The notes below the pieces were generated by a model that had not been told where the DNA came from, did no database searches, and worked only from the letters and a program-made list of their open reading frames with translations. A stretch of DNA of 64,000 bases from Cognatilysobacter bugurensis. Lineage in GTDB: Bacteria; Pseudomonadota; Gammaproteobacteria; Xanthomonadales; Xanthomonadaceae. The translations under genes were made by a program, and so were the position numbers. The DNA lies in contig NZ_BMYD01000001.1 in NCBI RefSeq assembly GCF_014652095.1, forward strand, positions 969,466 through 1,033,465, given 5' to 3'. Shown here one piece after another: positions 1 through 10,531 of the stretch. The first letter of the stretch is position 1. The number at the start of each line of letters is the position of its first letter.

Positions 1-1
1 A

Positions 2-88
2 CAGGGCATCGAGTCGGTCTCGCTCAACCCCGACACGGTCGTCGACACTTGGCTGCGGCTCGCCAAGGCAAAGGCCGCGGCCGCCTGA
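2..88 (+). CDS. ppsA: phosphoenolpyruvate synthase, C-terminal end (partial)
   Basis: The window opens inside this gene; only the last 28 codons and the TGA stop at 86-88 are present. The readable C-terminus contains SLNPDTVV followed by TWLRLAK. This matches the PEP/pyruvate-binding barrel end of PpsA, where the family has an almost identical SLNPDTVVQTW segment. PpsA makes phosphoenolpyruvate from pyruvate and ATP for gluconeogenesis in the cytosol. A perfect 14-bp hairpin follows the stop codon. PEP-utilising relatives such as PtsI or PpdK cannot be fully excluded from so short a piece, but the SLNPD signature favours PpsA. Confidence 0.8.
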   Translation, partial: QGIESVSLNPDTVVDTWLRLAKAKAAAA

Positions 89-101
89 GCCGAGCGGATA
101 T

Positions 102-134
102 CGAAAGGCTAACGGTGCACCCGTTAGCCTTTCG
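102..134 (+). terminator. perfect hairpin after ppsA
   Basis: The arms 102-115 and 121-134 are perfectly complementary (14 bp, 5-nt loop) and begin 13 nt after the ppsA stop. The 3' arm ends in CCTTTCG, so the U-tract is short. It is probably the ppsA terminator, with a second hairpin right behind it. Confidence 0.6.
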
Positions 135-142
135 CATGGCAC

Positions 143-172
143 ACGCCCCGCTCCTGCGGGGCGTCTCGTTTC
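143..172 (+). terminator. second hairpin between ppsA and the mscS-like gene
   Basis: An 8-bp perfect GC-rich stem (143-150 with 157-164, loop CTCCTG) is followed by the T-rich TCTCGTTTCT. It could be a back-up ppsA terminator. Because it ends only about 30 nt before the mscS-like start codon, it could instead be a leader hairpin of that gene. Confidence 0.5.
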
Positions 173-204
173 TACCGACCCAATTTCGAGGCAGAGGTAC
201 GCGT

Positions 205-1098
205 ATGCAGTGGCTGGAGACCCTGGAAGGCATCGACTGGCGGGCGTTTGCAGTGGGCTGGGGCCTCAAGATCCTGGCGGCGCTTGTGATTCTGGGCATC
301 GGCTTGCGGCTCGCGCAGTGGGTCACGAACATCGCCGAGCGCGCGCTGAGGCGTGCCCACGTCGAAGCGACCGCCGTGCAGTTCCTGCGCAAGGTCGCCT
401 ACGTCGCGCTGCTGGTTTTGCTCGCGCTGACGGTGCTCAGCGTCTTCGAAGTGCCGATGACGTCCGCGTTCGCGGTGCTCGGCGCAGCGGGTCTCGCGAT
501 CGGCCTCGCGCTCAAGGATTCGCTGTCGAATATCGCATCGGGTGTGATGCTCGTGACGCTCAAACCCTTCCGCGTCGGCGACATCGTCACGATCAACAAC
601 GAGACCGGCAAGGTCGAGGAAATCAGCATCTTCCAGACCCGTCTGCGCGGCGCGGATAACCAGACGATCGTGCTGCCGAACAGCCTCGTCACGAACGACT
701 CGATCATCAATCTGACGCCCGACACGATGCGCCGCATCGAGCTCATCATCGGCATTGCGTACACCGCGGACATCGACGTCGCGCGCGAGCGGGCGCTCGA
801 CGTCATGCGCGCCGACCGGCGCGTGCTCCCCGATCCGGCGCCCGACGTGCTCGTCTACATGCTGGCCGACAACAGCGTCAACCTCGGAATCCGCTGCCAC
901 ACCCTCAATGCCGACTTCTTCATTACGAAGTGCGAATTGACCGAGCGCATCAAGAAGACGTTCGACGCGGCCGGCATCGGGATCCCGTTCCCGCAGCGCG
1001 ACGTGCACGTCTATCACCACTCGCCGCGCGACGGCAGTGTCATCGACCCGCGGCAGATTGCCGCTGCCGGCAAGCCTTCGCCCCCGGCCGAGGTTTAA
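205..1098 (+). CDS. mscS: small-conductance mechanosensitive channel (MscS family)
   Basis: The 297-residue product is close to the usual 286 of E. coli MscS. Two N-terminal membrane helices (about 16-38 and 62-84) precede the glycine/alanine-rich pore helix (about 88-115), which contains GAAGLAIGLAL and the SLSNIASGV turn. The cytoplasmic beta domain and vestibule follow, including KPFRVGD and the late PFPQRDVHV. MscS channels open under membrane tension in hypo-osmotic shock and release solutes. I chose ATG at 205 because GAGGCAGAGG lies just upstream. An in-frame opening extends upstream to 49 but would run through the ppsA terminator. The Gln that precedes SLSN in E. coli MscS is Lys-Asp here. 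The gene is probably transcribed alone, with a terminator directly behind it. Confidence 0.93.
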   Translation: MQWLETLEGIDWRAFAVGWGLKILAALVILGIGLRLAQWVTNIAERALRRAHVEATAVQFLRKVAYVALLVLLALTVLSVFEVPMTSAFAVLGAAGLAIGLALKDSLSNIASGVMLVTLKPFRVGDIVTINNETGKVEEISIFQTRLRGADNQTIVLPNSLVTNDSIINLTPDTMRRIELIIGIAYTADIDVARERALDVMRADRRVLPDPAPDVLVYMLADNSVNLGIRCHTLNADFFITKCELTERIKKTFDAAGIGIPFPQRDVHVYHHSPRDGSVIDPRQIAAAGKPSPPAEV

Positions 1099-1104
1099 GT
1101 TCTG

Positions 1105-1138
1105 CTGGGCCGCCCGCCAGTTAAGGCGGCCCAGTTTC
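1105..1138 (+). terminator. terminator after mscS
   Basis: A perfect 10-bp stem (1105-1114 with 1125-1134, 10-nt loop) is followed by TTTCC. It lies 7 nt after the mscS stop. The rest of the gap to 1232 shows no further feature. Confidence 0.7.
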
Positions 1139-1232
1139 CGCAGTTGGCAGTTCGCTTGCCTACGCGGATGCGTGGCGGGCCCCGGCAGCGCTTAGCGCAG
1201 TCGAACGCCGAACGCGCGAGGCATCTCCGGCG

Positions 1233-1814
1233 TCAACCTTGCTGGACGACGCCCGCGCCGGCGAGGCGCCCCATGAAGCCGCGGTAGTGGCGCAGCTCGG
1301 CGATCGAATCGTGGACATCGCTGAGCGCGGTGTGTTTCGCCTCCTTTCCCAGACCCGCGAGGACTTCAGGCGCCCAGCGGCGCGCGAGCTCCTTCAGCGT
1401 GCTGACGTCGAGGTTGCGGTAGTGGAAATACTTCTGCAGCCGCGGCATTTCGCGATGCAGGAAGCGTCGATCCTGGCAGATCGAGTTGCCGCACATTGGC
1501 GACGCGCCCGCGGGAACCCACTGCTCCAGGAACGCGAGCGTGCGCTGCTCGGCCTCCTGCATCGACACGCCCGCGTCGAGCGAGCGCTGCCAGAGACCGG
1601 ACTTGCGGTGCTGGTTGCGGTTCCACTCGTCCATCGCTTCGAGCCGCGCCAGCGGGTGCACGATCGCGAGCTCGGGGCCTTCGGCAAGGACGTTGAGCTC
1701 GGCGTCGGTGACGACGGTGGCGATCTCGAGGATCGAATCGTTGTCGGTGTCGAGCCCCGTCATCTCGAGGTCGATCCAGATCAGACGGTGGTCCTTGTTC
1801 GAAATGGCGGCCAT
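1233..1814 (-). CDS. orn: oligoribonuclease
   Basis: This is a DEDDh 3'-to-5' exoribonuclease that degrades 2-5-nt RNAs (including pGpG from c-di-GMP turnover) to mononucleotides in the cytosol. The first carboxylate motif is [10 protein letters not shown] near the N-terminus, the middle region has CQDRRFL, and the last motif is [10 protein letters not shown] with the catalytic His and Asp. From the ATG at 1814 the product is 193 residues. A longer frame adding 10 residues (start 1844) is open but unneeded, since E. coli Orn also begins just before its WIDLEMTGL. The gene is divergent from the DUF2721 gene, separated by about 60 bp. Confidence 0.94.
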   Translation of the reverse strand: MAAISNKDHRLIWIDLEMTGLDTDNDSILEIATVVTDAELNVLAEGPELAIVHPLARLEAMDEWNRNQHRKSGLWQRSLDAGVSMQEAEQRTLAFLEQWVPAGASPMCGNSICQDRRFLHREMPRLQKYFHYRNLDVSTLKELARRWAPEVLAGLGKEAKHTALSDVHDSIAELRHYRGFMGRLAGAGVVQQG

Positions 1815-1876
1815 GCGCTCGCGATGCAGTCGGGGACCGCGCATGATAGCCGAGCCGATTCCAACGCTTGTCGACC

Positions 1877-2335
1877 ATGCCCGACTCTCCTGCCCTTGGT
1901 CATTACGCCATCCTGACCTCGATGCTGGCCCCCGCCCTGCTCATGGCCGCGACTGCATCGCTGCTCGTGTCCGCGAATGCGCGGCTCGCGCGCGTGGTCG
2001 ACCGCCTCCGTGCGCTCATCGTCGCGTGGGAGTACGACGCGCCCGATCGGGACGTGCGCGACTCGCAGATCAAGCGCCACCGTCAGCGCGCGCAACTCGT
2101 GTTGCGCGCGTGCCAGCTGCTGTATGCCGGGCTCGGCGCGTTCGTCGGGACCAGCCTCGCGCTTGCGATCGACGCGTTCCTGCAGTTCCGTCTCGGCGTG
2201 CTGCCCACCGTGCTCGCAGTGCTCGGCGTGAGCTTCCTGCTGCTGGCAAGCGTCGCGCTCGGCAGCGAGGTCAGTCTGTCAGTTCGAAGTTTCGACGAGG
2301 AGCTCGACCACGAGCTGTCGCGCCGCCGCGGCTGA
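1877..2335 (+). CDS. DUF2721-type small membrane protein
   Basis: This 152-residue protein has three hydrophobic segments. One is N-terminal (about 10-36, [20 protein letters not shown]) and the other two form a closely spaced C-terminal pair (about 78-125). A basic/acidic soluble stretch lies between them ([13 protein letters not shown], then [14 protein letters not shown]). This architecture and the RLARVVDR segment match DUF2721, a family of unknown function in proteobacterial inner membranes. The start could be TTG at 1868 or ATG at 1877; neither has a clear ribosome binding site, and I prefer the ATG. It is convergent with tadA, 9 bp away. Confidence 0.75.
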   Translation: MPDSPALGHYAILTSMLAPALLMAATASLLVSANARLARVVDRLRALIVAWEYDAPDRDVRDSQIKRHRQRAQLVLRACQLLYAGLGAFVGTSLALAIDAFLQFRLGVLPTVLAVLGVSFLLLASVALGSEVSLSVRSFDEELDHELSRRRG

Positions 2336-2344
2336 AACGCTCGG

Positions 2345-2842
2345 TCAGATCGGCGGCTTGCCACGCTTGCGGCGGAAGTAGTTCGTGAGCATCGTGCCCG
2401 CCTCGATGCCGAGCACGCCGCCTTGCACCGCAACCCGATGGTTGTGCCGCGGGTCGGCAAGCAGATCGAACACGCTGCCGGCGGCCCCCGTCTTAGGGTC
2501 GAACGCACCGAAAACGACGCGCGACACCCGCGCATGCACGATCGCCATCGCACACATGGCACACGGCTCCAGAGTGATGTAGAGCGTGGTGCCGATCAAA
2601 CGGTGGTTGCCGAGGCGCTGTCCGCCTTCGCGCATCGCAACGATCTCCGCGTGCGCGGAGGGGTCGCGATCGGTGATGTTGCGGTTCGAGCCTTCGCCGA
2701 GCAGATCGCCGTCGGCCGACACGAGCACGGCGCCGACCGGGATCTCGTCGTCTTCGCGCTCGGCGCGCTCCGCGAGCGCAAGAGCGTGGCGCATCCAGCG
2801 CTCGTCGTTCGGGTCGAGGGAATCGCAGGTTGTCAGGCTCAC
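2345..2842 (-). CDS. tadA: tRNA-specific adenosine deaminase TadA
   Basis: TadA converts A34 to inosine in tRNA-Arg(ACG). The zinc-deaminase signature is complete: HAEI supplies the His ligand and the catalytic Glu, and PCAMC supplies two Cys ligands. The family N-terminus WMRHALALAERA and the VPVGAVLV-like IPVGAVLV follow. I start the gene at GTG 2842, giving 165 residues with 16 residues before WMRHAL, as in E. coli. The open frame runs 58 codons further upstream to 3016, but that extension lies in 99-bp tandem repeats and is Arg/Trp/Gly-rich with no family similarity. The CDS is convergent with DUF2721 and downstream of guaA on the same strand, separated by the repeats. Confidence 0.92.
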   Translation of the reverse strand: MSLTTCDSLDPNDERWMRHALALAERAEREDDEIPVGAVLVSADGDLLGEGSNRNITDRDPSAHAEIVAMREGGQRLGNHRLIGTTLYITLEPCAMCAMAIVHARVSRVVFGAFDPKTGAAGSVFDLLADPRHNHRVAVQGGVLGIEAGTMLTNYFRRKRGKPPI

Positions 2843-2904
2843 GCCGCGACTCGATTGAGTGACAGGCGGGTGTCCACGGCGGGACGGCTCGTTCTTTGAA
2901 CGGC

Positions 2905-3169
2905 CGGGTCGCGCCATCCATTGCCGGCCGGTAAGTGACCTGCAAGCCACTGGCTCGATTCGACGCAGCCATCCATGGCGCGAAACCGCGAACTGCCGAG
3001 GGTCGGGCCCGGCCATCCAGGGCCGGTTAGTAGATCACCTGCGGGCCATAGGCTCGGTCGACCGCAGCCTTCCGTGGCGCAACATCCGGACCTTCCGAAG
3101 GCCCGGCCCCGCCATCCACGGCCCGGCAGTAGGCGACCCGCGAGCCAACAGCTCGCGAGCGGGTTGCCT
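2905..3169. repeat. imperfect 99-bp tandem repeats between tadA and guaA
   Basis: The motif GCCATCCA recurs at 2913, 3012 and 3111, exactly 99 bp apart each time. Flanking blocks keep the same phase: GGCTCG at 2952 and 3051, and GTGACCTGC / GATCACCTGC / GGCGACCCGC. About 2.7 diverged copies fill almost the whole 325-bp gap. The period equals 33 codons, so one minus-strand frame reads a Trp/Gly-rich repeat (WLAG, LLPG, GW). I see no start site, codon preference or family match that makes this a real protein. It looks like an intergenic repeat patch. Confidence 0.75.
3131..3169 (-). terminator. stem-loop overlapping the guaA stop codon
   Basis: AGGCGACCCGC (3131-3141) pairs with GCGGGTTGCCT (3159-3169) through G-U-tolerant pairing, and the GAGC/GCTC pair extends it inside. 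The structure begins in the last codon of guaA and coincides with the last 99-bp repeat copy. It may end guaA transcripts, but the U-tract is weak. Confidence 0.45.
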
Positions 3170-4736
3170 ACTCCCATTCGATCGTCGCGGGCGGCTTGCC
3201 GCTGATGTCGTAGACGACGCGCGAGACGCCGCGCAGCTCGTTGATGATCCGAGTCGACACGTGGCCGAGGAATTCGTACGGCAGGTGCGCCCAGTGCGCG
3301 GTCATGAAGTCGATGGTCTCGACCGCGCGCAGGGCGATGACCCACTCGTATGCACGCGCGTCGCCGACGACGCCGACGGACTTGACCGGCAGGAACACCG
3401 CGAACGCCTGGCTGACCTTGTCGTACAGGTCCGCGCGGCGCAGTTCCTCGATGAAGATGTGGTCAGCCTTGGCCAGCAGTTCCGCGTGTTCCCGGCGCAC
3501 CTCGCCGAGGATGCGCACACCCAGACCCGGGCCCGGGAACGGATGCCGGTAGACCATCGAACGCGGCAGGCCGAGCTCGACGCCAAGCCGGCGCACTTCG
3601 TCCTTGAACAGTTCGCGCAGCGGCTCGACGAGCCCGAGTTTCATGTGCTCCGGAAGCCCGCCCACGTTGTGGTGGCTCTTGATGACATGCGCCTTGCCGG
3701 TCTTGCTGCCGGCCGACTCGATCACGTCGGGGTAGATCGTGCCTTGCGCGAGCCAACGTGCGTTCGCGAGCTTCGACGATTCCTCGTCGAAGATCTCGAC
3801 GAACAGGTTGCCGATGATCTTGCGCTTGGCCTCCGGATCCTCGACGCCGCGAAGGCGGTCGAAATAGCGATCGGCGGCGTCGACACGGATAACCTTCACG
3901 CCCATGTGCTCGGCGAACATCGCCATCACCTGGTCGCCTTCCTGCCAGCGCAGCAGGCCGGTGTCGACGAATACGCAGGTGAGCTTGTCGCCGATCGCGC
4001 GGTGCAGCAGCGCTGCGACGACGGACGAGTCCACGCCGCCGGACAGGCCCAGGATCACCTCGTCGTCGCCGACCTGCTCGCGCACGCGCGCGATCTGGTC
4101 TTCGATGATGTTCGCGGCGGTCCACAGCGTGCGGCAACCGCAGATGTCGACGACGAACCGGCGCAGCAGCGCTTGGCCGGATTTCGTGTGCGTGACTTCG
4201 GGATGGAACTGCACGCCGTACCAGCGCTTGTCCTCGTTCGCCATCGCGGCAACGGGGATGCGGTCGGTGCGCGCGGTAATTGTGAAGCCCGGCGGCGCCT
4301 TCGCGACGTGGTCGCCGTGGCTCATCCAGACATCGAGCTTGCGCGGCGGACCGGCGTGGTTCTCAAGGCCGTCGAGCAGCGCGTCGGCGGCAACCAGCTC
4401 GACCTGCGCATGGCCGAACTCACGCGCGTCGGCGGCTTCCGTCGCACCGCCGAGCTGCGCGGCGAGCGTCTGCATGCCGTAACAGATGCCGAGGATCGGC
4501 AGACCCGAATCGAATACCTGCTGCGGTGCGCGCGGCGCGCCTTCGATCGTCGTCGACTCCGGGCCGCCCGACAGGATGATGCCGTTTGCGCCGAAACCCG
4601 CGATCTCGTCCGGGTTGTGGTCCCACGCCCACACCTCGCAGTACACGCCGATCTCGCGGATGCGGCGGGCAATCAGCTGCGTGTACTGCGCGCCGAAATC
4701 GAGGATGAGGATCTTGTCGCTGTGGATGTTCTGCAC
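3168..4736 (-). CDS. guaA: GMP synthase (glutamine-hydrolysing)
   Basis: GuaA converts XMP to GMP with ATP and glutamine, the last step of guanine nucleotide synthesis. The 522-residue product has the standard length. The N-terminal class I glutamine amidotransferase domain (about 1-200) carries the nucleophile elbow LGICYGMQ and the late FHPEVTHT with its catalytic His and Glu. The central ATP pyrophosphatase domain has the P-loop GLSGGVDSS. The C-terminal dimerisation domain ends KPPATIEWE, as in other GuaA proteins. It lies 118 bp downstream of guaB on the same strand, the usual guaBA order, with a small hairpin between them. Confidence 0.97.
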   Translation of the reverse strand: MQNIHSDKILILDFGAQYTQLIARRIREIGVYCEVWAWDHNPDEIAGFGANGIILSGGPESTTIEGAPRAPQQVFDSGLPILGICYGMQTLAAQLGGATEAADAREFGHAQVELVAADALLDGLENHAGPPRKLDVWMSHGDHVAKAPPGFTITARTDRIPVAAMANEDKRWYGVQFHPEVTHTKSGQALLRRFVVDICGCRTLWTAANIIEDQIARVREQVGDDEVILGLSGGVDSSVVAALLHRAIGDKLTCVFVDTGLLRWQEGDQVMAMFAEHMGVKVIRVDAADRYFDRLRGVEDPEAKRKIIGNLFVEIFDEESSKLANARWLAQGTIYPDVIESAGSKTGKAHVIKSHHNVGGLPEHMKLGLVEPLRELFKDEVRRLGVELGLPRSMVYRHPFPGPGLGVRILGEVRREHAELLAKADHIFIEELRRADLYDKVSQAFAVFLPVKSVGVVGDARAYEWVIALRAVETIDFMTAHWAHLPYEFLGHVSTRIINELRGVSRVVYDISGKPPATIEWE

Positions 4737-4810
4737 GGGGCTCGGTTCGCCAGTGGAGTTCGACGCAAAGGCGGGCCGATGTCGCCCGCCGCTCGGGGCG
4801 ATCGGCGCGG

Positions 4811-4832
4811 GACCGCGAGCAGTGTCGCGGTC
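4811..4832 (-). other. hairpin in the guaB-guaA spacer
   Basis: GACCGCGA (4811-4818) and TCGCGGTC (4825-4832) form a perfect 8-bp stem with a 6-nt loop. It sits 22 nt after the guaB stop, with no clear U-tract. It may be a processing or partial termination site between guaB and guaA. Confidence 0.35.
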
Positions 4833-4854
4833 CGCAAGCCGATCCCGCGCACCG

Positions 4855-6387
<1,533 letters not shown>

Positions 6388-6548
6388 CTATGCCGGTTGG
6401 CGCAGGTTTGGGGTGGCGCGCCTCGACCAGCGTCCGGCGACGCCGCATCCAGCCGCGCCGGCTCGGCGTGCAGACCCAGATCCGAGGCTGAGCTACCTCG
6501 GCAAATCCGATCGACGCTCGGCGAACGGCAGCCCCGCCGCGAGCCCGA

Positions 6549-7463
6549 TCAGCTGCCCGCAGCCTCGGCCGCCTCGAGCGTGTTCTGCATCAGCGTGGCC
6601 ACCGTCATCGGCCCCACCCCACCGGGCACCGGCGTGATCCAGCTCGCGCGCTGGGCCGCGGCGTCGAAGCCCACATCCCCGACCAAACGTCCGTCGTCGA
6701 GGCGGTTGATACCGACGTCGATCACGACGGCGCCCTGCTTCACCCATTCGCCCGGAACCAGGCCCGGGCGCCCGACCGCAACCACGAGGATGTCCGCGTT
6801 CCGGACAGACGCCTCGAGCACGTCAGGCGGCGTGAACTTGTGGCAGCAGGTGACGGTGCAGCCGGCGATCAGCAGCTCGAGCGCCATCGGTCGCCCGACG
6901 TGGTTCGACACGCCGACCACCGTCGCGCTTTGCCCGCGCACCGGGCGGTCCGTGTATGCGAGCAGCGTCGTGATGCCGCGCGGCGTGCACGGACGCAGGC
7001 CGAACTGGCGCAGCGTCAGGTGCCCGACGTTCTGCGGATGGAAGCCGTCGACGTCCTTGCGCGGATCGATTCGATGGATCAGCGCCGTGGCGTCCCGGCG
7101 GTCCGGCAGTGGCAGCTGCACGAGGATGCCGTGCACGTCCGGGTCCGCGTTGAGCCGGTCGATGAGCGCCAGCAGGTCGGCGTCGCCCGTGTCTGCCGGC
7201 AGGTCGTAATCGATCGCGCGGATCCCCACTTTCTGCGCGGCGCGGCGCTTGTTGCGTACGTACACGCTCGAGGCCGGATCGTCGCCGACCAGCACCACCG
7301 CGAGGCCCGGCGGCTTGAGCCCGGCGGCGACGCGTGCGTCGACGCGTGCCTTCAGGTCGTCGAGCAGGTTCTCGGCAATGCGCTTGCCGTCGAGAATGCG
7401 GGCGGTGGACGCGTCGGACGTGGCCGTCATGCCGGGCGGGACCTGCGGAGTCGGGCCGGGCAT
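6549..7463 (-). CDS. folD: bifunctional methylenetetrahydrofolate dehydrogenase/cyclohydrolase
   Basis: FolD interconverts methylene-, methenyl- and formyl-tetrahydrofolate, feeding purine and formyl-Met synthesis. The N-terminal domain starts ILDGKRIAE and has the SSVYVRNK segment with the catalytic Lys. [10 protein letters not shown] and the PRKDVDGFH loop follow. The NADP-binding part has GVSNHVGRP, and the end carries [12 protein letters not shown], all family hallmarks. The 304-residue call uses the ATG at 7463. A second ATG at 7430 gives 293 residues, nearer the 288 of E. coli FolD, and is about as likely. The gene is divergent from the alpha/beta hydrolase (57 bp). Confidence 0.95.
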   Translation of the reverse strand: MPGPTPQVPPGMTATSDASTARILDGKRIAENLLDDLKARVDARVAAGLKPPGLAVVLVGDDPASSVYVRNKRRAAQKVGIRAIDYDLPADTGDADLLALIDRLNADPDVHGILVQLPLPDRRDATALIHRIDPRKDVDGFHPQNVGHLTLRQFGLRPCTPRGITTLLAYTDRPVRGQSATVVGVSNHVGRPMALELLIAGCTVTCCHKFTPPDVLEASVRNADILVVAVGRPGLVPGEWVKQGAVVIDVGINRLDDGRLVGDVGFDAAAQRASWITPVPGGVGPMTVATLMQNTLEAAEAAGS

Positions 7464-7519
7464 TATCCCCGAATCGCGCAGCTTCGCCGATCCAGCGCCG
7501 CGTTCGAAGAGACCTCTCC

Positions 7520-8359
7520 ATGCCCGGTCGCAGCCTGATGCGAGTCACCCTCGGAGCCGTGGCAATTGCGCTCGCGCTCTGGGTTGCGTTGTGCGCGTGG
7601 CTGTTCGTGCAGCAGCGGCGCCTGATCTACCACCCCGGCTTCACCCGCACGCCCGCCGCGTCGACGGATTTCTCGATCACGCGCGACGGCGTCGTGCTGC
7701 GCGGCTGGCGTGTGCGCGCCGACTGCGCGGACGCCATCGTCTACTTCGGTGGCAACGCGGAAACGCTTCTGCCGATGCGCGAGCGCCTGCGCGCTCTGTT
7801 TCCGCATCACGCCCTGTACCTCGTCGCGTACCGGGGCTACGGCGCGAGCGACGGCACGCCGTCGGAAACCGCGATCGTTGGGGATGCGCGCGCGGTGTTC
7901 GACATCGTTCGCAGGGCCCACCCCAAGGGCACCGTGACCGTGATCGGCCGGAGCCTCGGCGCGGGCGTTGCAGCGCGGCTCGCATCCGAGCGCGCCGTCG
8001 ATCGCCTGGTCCTCGTGACGCCGTTCGACCGCCTGTCGACCGTGGCCCAGTCGCACCTGCCGTGGGCGCCCGCACGCTTGCTGCTGCGCGAACGGTACGA
8101 GGCCGCCGCGGCAGTTGCGGACCTGCGCACCCCGGTGCTCGTCGCGGTCGCGGGACACGACACCGTCGTGCCGAACGCCAGCACACGTGCCTTGATCCGC
8201 GCCCTACCGCGCGCCCCGGGCGTGGTCGAGCTCCCGGGAGCGACCCACATCGATGTCGTCGAGGCACCCGCGTTCAACCGGGCATTGCAGTCGTTCGTCG
8301 GCCCCGCCTCAAGCGGATGCGGCGGCGCCAGCGCGCATGCCGATGAGGCTTTAGGGTGA
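7520..8359 (+). CDS. membrane-anchored alpha/beta hydrolase (YfhR/Bem46-like)
   Basis: A single N-terminal helix (about 9-30) anchors a serine hydrolase domain of 279 total residues. The domain has the oxyanion strand VYFGGNAE, the segment YRGYGAS, the nucleophile elbow GRSLGAG (Ser145), an acid in AGHDTVVP (Asp214) and His243 in ATHID. The arrangement is that of the Bem46/YfhR group, whose physiological substrates are unknown; a lipid ester or peptide substrate at the membrane is a guess. ATG at 7520 is preceded by GAAGAGA. The 3' end overlaps the convergent DUF2272 gene by 9 bp. Confidence 0.82.
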   Translation: MPGRSLMRVTLGAVAIALALWVALCAWLFVQQRRLIYHPGFTRTPAASTDFSITRDGVVLRGWRVRADCADAIVYFGGNAETLLPMRERLRALFPHHALYLVAYRGYGASDGTPSETAIVGDARAVFDIVRRAHPKGTVTVIGRSLGAGVAARLASERAVDRLVLVTPFDRLSTVAQSHLPWAPARLLLRERYEAAAAVADLRTPVLVAVAGHDTVVPNASTRALIRALPRAPGVVELPGATHIDVVEAPAFNRALQSFVGPASSGCGGASAHADEALG

Positions 8360-9370
8360 CAGCCGCGCGTTCGCTTCGCACCGCACGACGCCGGCGGGCA
8401 ACGGAACCAGACACGCGGTGCAGCACGAGGGCTCAGAGGCAGGCGGCGCGTTCGGCTTGAGTGCGGGATCGAGCTTCAACAGGGCCGCCCAGTCCTGTCG
8501 ATTGAGGTTGCACATGGCGGGCCGATCGGGGTCGCACGGATAGTCCTCCGCCGTGCGCTGCGGCAGGCCTCGGAACCGCCCCGCGCGGTTGATCGGCAGT
8601 AGCCGCATCGTGACGCCGTGCAGCACGTTGCCGCCGACGACACGGGCGTGGCCGCCATGAGTCGAGACAACAACGTCGCAATGCATGGGGAGCCACTCCG
8701 CTGGCCAACGATCGAGCCACCCGCGCAGGCCCGGATGACCGAACAGCGCTTCCGGCTCGCGCACGTAGCAAAGCAGATCGCCGGCGGCCGGCGCTTCAGC
8801 TTGCGGATCCGCGAACCGGAACGGGCCTTCGCCCCTGTGTGCTGCGCCAACGAAGTCGATGTGCGCTGCGGACGGCGTGAACCCCGGCGCCCCGGCTTGC
8901 GTCATCACGTAAGACACGAATACCGCCGACCACGGCATGTCGACCAGAAACGTTCGGCACAGCGCCACGTTCGCCGGCGGCGCGGTCGTGGCGTCGACCA
9001 CGCTGCAGTCGGTGCCCTCGGGCAAGAGGGGTGACGGCCACCGGACGCCGCTGTTGCGCCAGTACTGCGCCACCCGATGCCACGCAGGCGTGCCGTCACG
9101 AAGCGCCGAGGCTTCGGCCTCCGACACGCCAGCCGCCGCGAGCCTGCCGCTGGCGTCGATAAACGGGGCGTACCAGCGCTCGTGCTCGGTGCACGCGACG
9201 GCCGCGATGCGCTCGCCCAGTGTCTCGGCGCGACCGGCCGGAGTGCATGCGATCACGTCGGAGGCGCACAGCGCGCAGGCGACCGCCAGTGCCCAGCGCT
9301 TCAAGGCCCCGCCCGCGCGTTTACGCCTCGCGACGCCTGGCAATCGGGTATTCAAGAGTTTCAGTCGCAT
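8351..9370 (-). CDS. exported DUF2272 protein
   Basis: The 339-residue protein has a basic N-terminus and a hydrophobic stretch (about 22-42) ending CASDVIACTP, consistent with Sec export. The body shows the DUF2272 pattern: WYAPFIDASGR-like start, MPWSAVFVSYVM, then SAAHIDFV and GDLLCYVRE. The fold resembles NlpC/CHAP amidases, so a cell-wall or peptide amidase role is possible but unproven. Several Cys pairs near the C-terminus fit a periplasmic, disulfide-bearing protein. It is the last gene behind the moeB fusion (12 bp gap) and overlaps the hydrolase gene tail to tail. Confidence 0.72.
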   Translation of the reverse strand: MRLKLLNTRLPGVARRKRAGGALKRWALAVACALCASDVIACTPAGRAETLGERIAAVACTEHERWYAPFIDASGRLAAAGVSEAEASALRDGTPAWHRVAQYWRNSGVRWPSPLLPEGTDCSVVDATTAPPANVALCRTFLVDMPWSAVFVSYVMTQAGAPGFTPSAAHIDFVGAAHRGEGPFRFADPQAEAPAAGDLLCYVREPEALFGHPGLRGWLDRWPAEWLPMHCDVVVSTHGGHARVVGGNVLHGVTMRLLPINRAGRFRGLPQRTAEDYPCDPDRPAMCNLNRQDWAALLKLDPALKPNAPPASEPSCCTACLVPLPAGVVRCEANARLSP

Positions 9371-9382
9371 GCCGCGTCAGCA

Positions 9383-10513
9383 TTACCCGGGCGTTGCGCA
9401 GACCGTCTCACAGTCGGTGTAGCCCGGGAATTCACGACCGGGCGAACACACCGCGCAGTCGGGATCCGGCCGGAGGCGCGTTTCACGAAAGCGCATCGCC
9501 AGCGCATCGAAGTGCAGCAGTCGGCCTGCGAGCGACTCGCCTAGGCCCAGCAGCAGCTTGATCGCTTCGGTCGCCTGCACGAGCCCGATGACGCCGGGCA
9601 GCACGCCGAGCACGCCCGCCTCCGCGCAGTTCGGCGCGGCGTCCGGCGGGGGCGCCTCGGGAAACAGGCAGCGATAACACGGTGCGTCGCCGCGACGCCG
9701 GCCGGCATCGAACACGCTCGCCTGGCCGTCGAACCGGTGCACGGCCCCGTACACGAGCGGCTTGCCCAGTTTCACGCAGGCATCGTTGAGCAGGTAGCGC
9801 GCGGCGAAGTTGTCCGCACCGTCGACCACGACGTCGGCCTCGCCGACCAGTCTCTCCACGTTCGAGGCCGCGACGCGCTCGGCGAATGCGTGCACCCGCA
9901 AGCGCGGATTCAGTGCTTCGACCGCCCGCCGTGCGGAGGCAACCTTCGGCTGGCCGATGGCGGCGTCCGTGTGCAGGATCTGACGCTGCAGGTTGCTGCG
10001 ATCGACCACGTCGTCGTCCGCGATCGTCAGCGTGCCAACACCGGCCGCGCCCAGGTAATAGGCGATCGGCGAGCCCAGGCCACCCGCCCCGACGATCGCG
10101 ACGTGCGCCGCCTCGAGCCGGCGCTGGCCGTCGAGCCCGACCTGCGGGAGACGCAGATGCCGCGAGTAGCGATCGTGGAAGTCGCGGTCGATCTCGGCAC
10201 GTTCGACAGGCAGCCCGTCGGCAACCCACGCCGCGGTGCCTCCGTCGACCGAGGCGACGGACGTGTACCCGAACGCCTCCAGTCGCTGGGCGGCCCGCAA
10301 CGAGCGACCGCCGCGCTCGCAGATCAGCATCAGCGGCGCGTGCAGATCGGGCACATGCGAGATCGGGCTCGACTCCAGCGCGGTCATCGGCACGTGCCGC
10401 GACGCCGTAGCGTGCGCGACCTCGCGCTCGTGGGCGTCGCGGATGTCGATCAGCGGGACGCCGCGTGCGCTGCGCTCGCGCGCCTGTGCCGGGGTGATGC
10501 GTTCGATTGCCAT
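9383..10513 (-). CDS. moeB: rhodanese-ThiF fusion, molybdopterin-synthase adenylyltransferase MoeB
   Basis: Residues 1-105 form a rhodanese domain with the active-site Cys65 in ICERGGRS. Residues from about 115 form a ThiF/E1-like domain that begins YSRHLRLPQVG and has the ATP loop GAGGLGS. It also carries a NLQRQ segment and two zinc Cys pairs (CYRC and CAVC). Such fusions adenylate and then sulfurate the MoaD C-terminus for molybdopterin, and can also serve ThiS. The rhodanese half here is N-terminal. It is the third member of a mobA/moeA-like/moeB run on the minus strand (18 bp behind the moeA-like gene). A thiamine or sulfur-mobilisation role is the alternative. Confidence 0.9.
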   Translation of the reverse strand: MAIERITPAQARERSARGVPLIDIRDAHEREVAHATASRHVPMTALESSPISHVPDLHAPLMLICERGGRSLRAAQRLEAFGYTSVASVDGGTAAWVADGLPVERAEIDRDFHDRYSRHLRLPQVGLDGQRRLEAAHVAIVGAGGLGSPIAYYLGAAGVGTLTIADDDVVDRSNLQRQILHTDAAIGQPKVASARRAVEALNPRLRVHAFAERVAASNVERLVGEADVVVDGADNFAARYLLNDACVKLGKPLVYGAVHRFDGQASVFDAGRRRGDAPCYRCLFPEAPPPDAAPNCAEAGVLGVLPGVIGLVQATEAIKLLLGLGESLAGRLLHFDALAMRFRETRLRPDPDCAVCSPGREFPGYTDCETVCATPG

Positions 10514-10531
10514 CCGCGGATTATCGCCGCG

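Noticed and set aside
2843-3016. N-terminal extension of TadA of up to 58 residues
   Set aside because: It lies within the 99-bp repeats, has no family similarity, and the GTG at 2842 gives the normal TadA N-terminus.
2905-3169. Possible CRISPR-like array
   Set aside because: The unit is 99 bp, only 2.7 imperfect copies occur, there are no regular unique spacers, and no cas gene is nearby.
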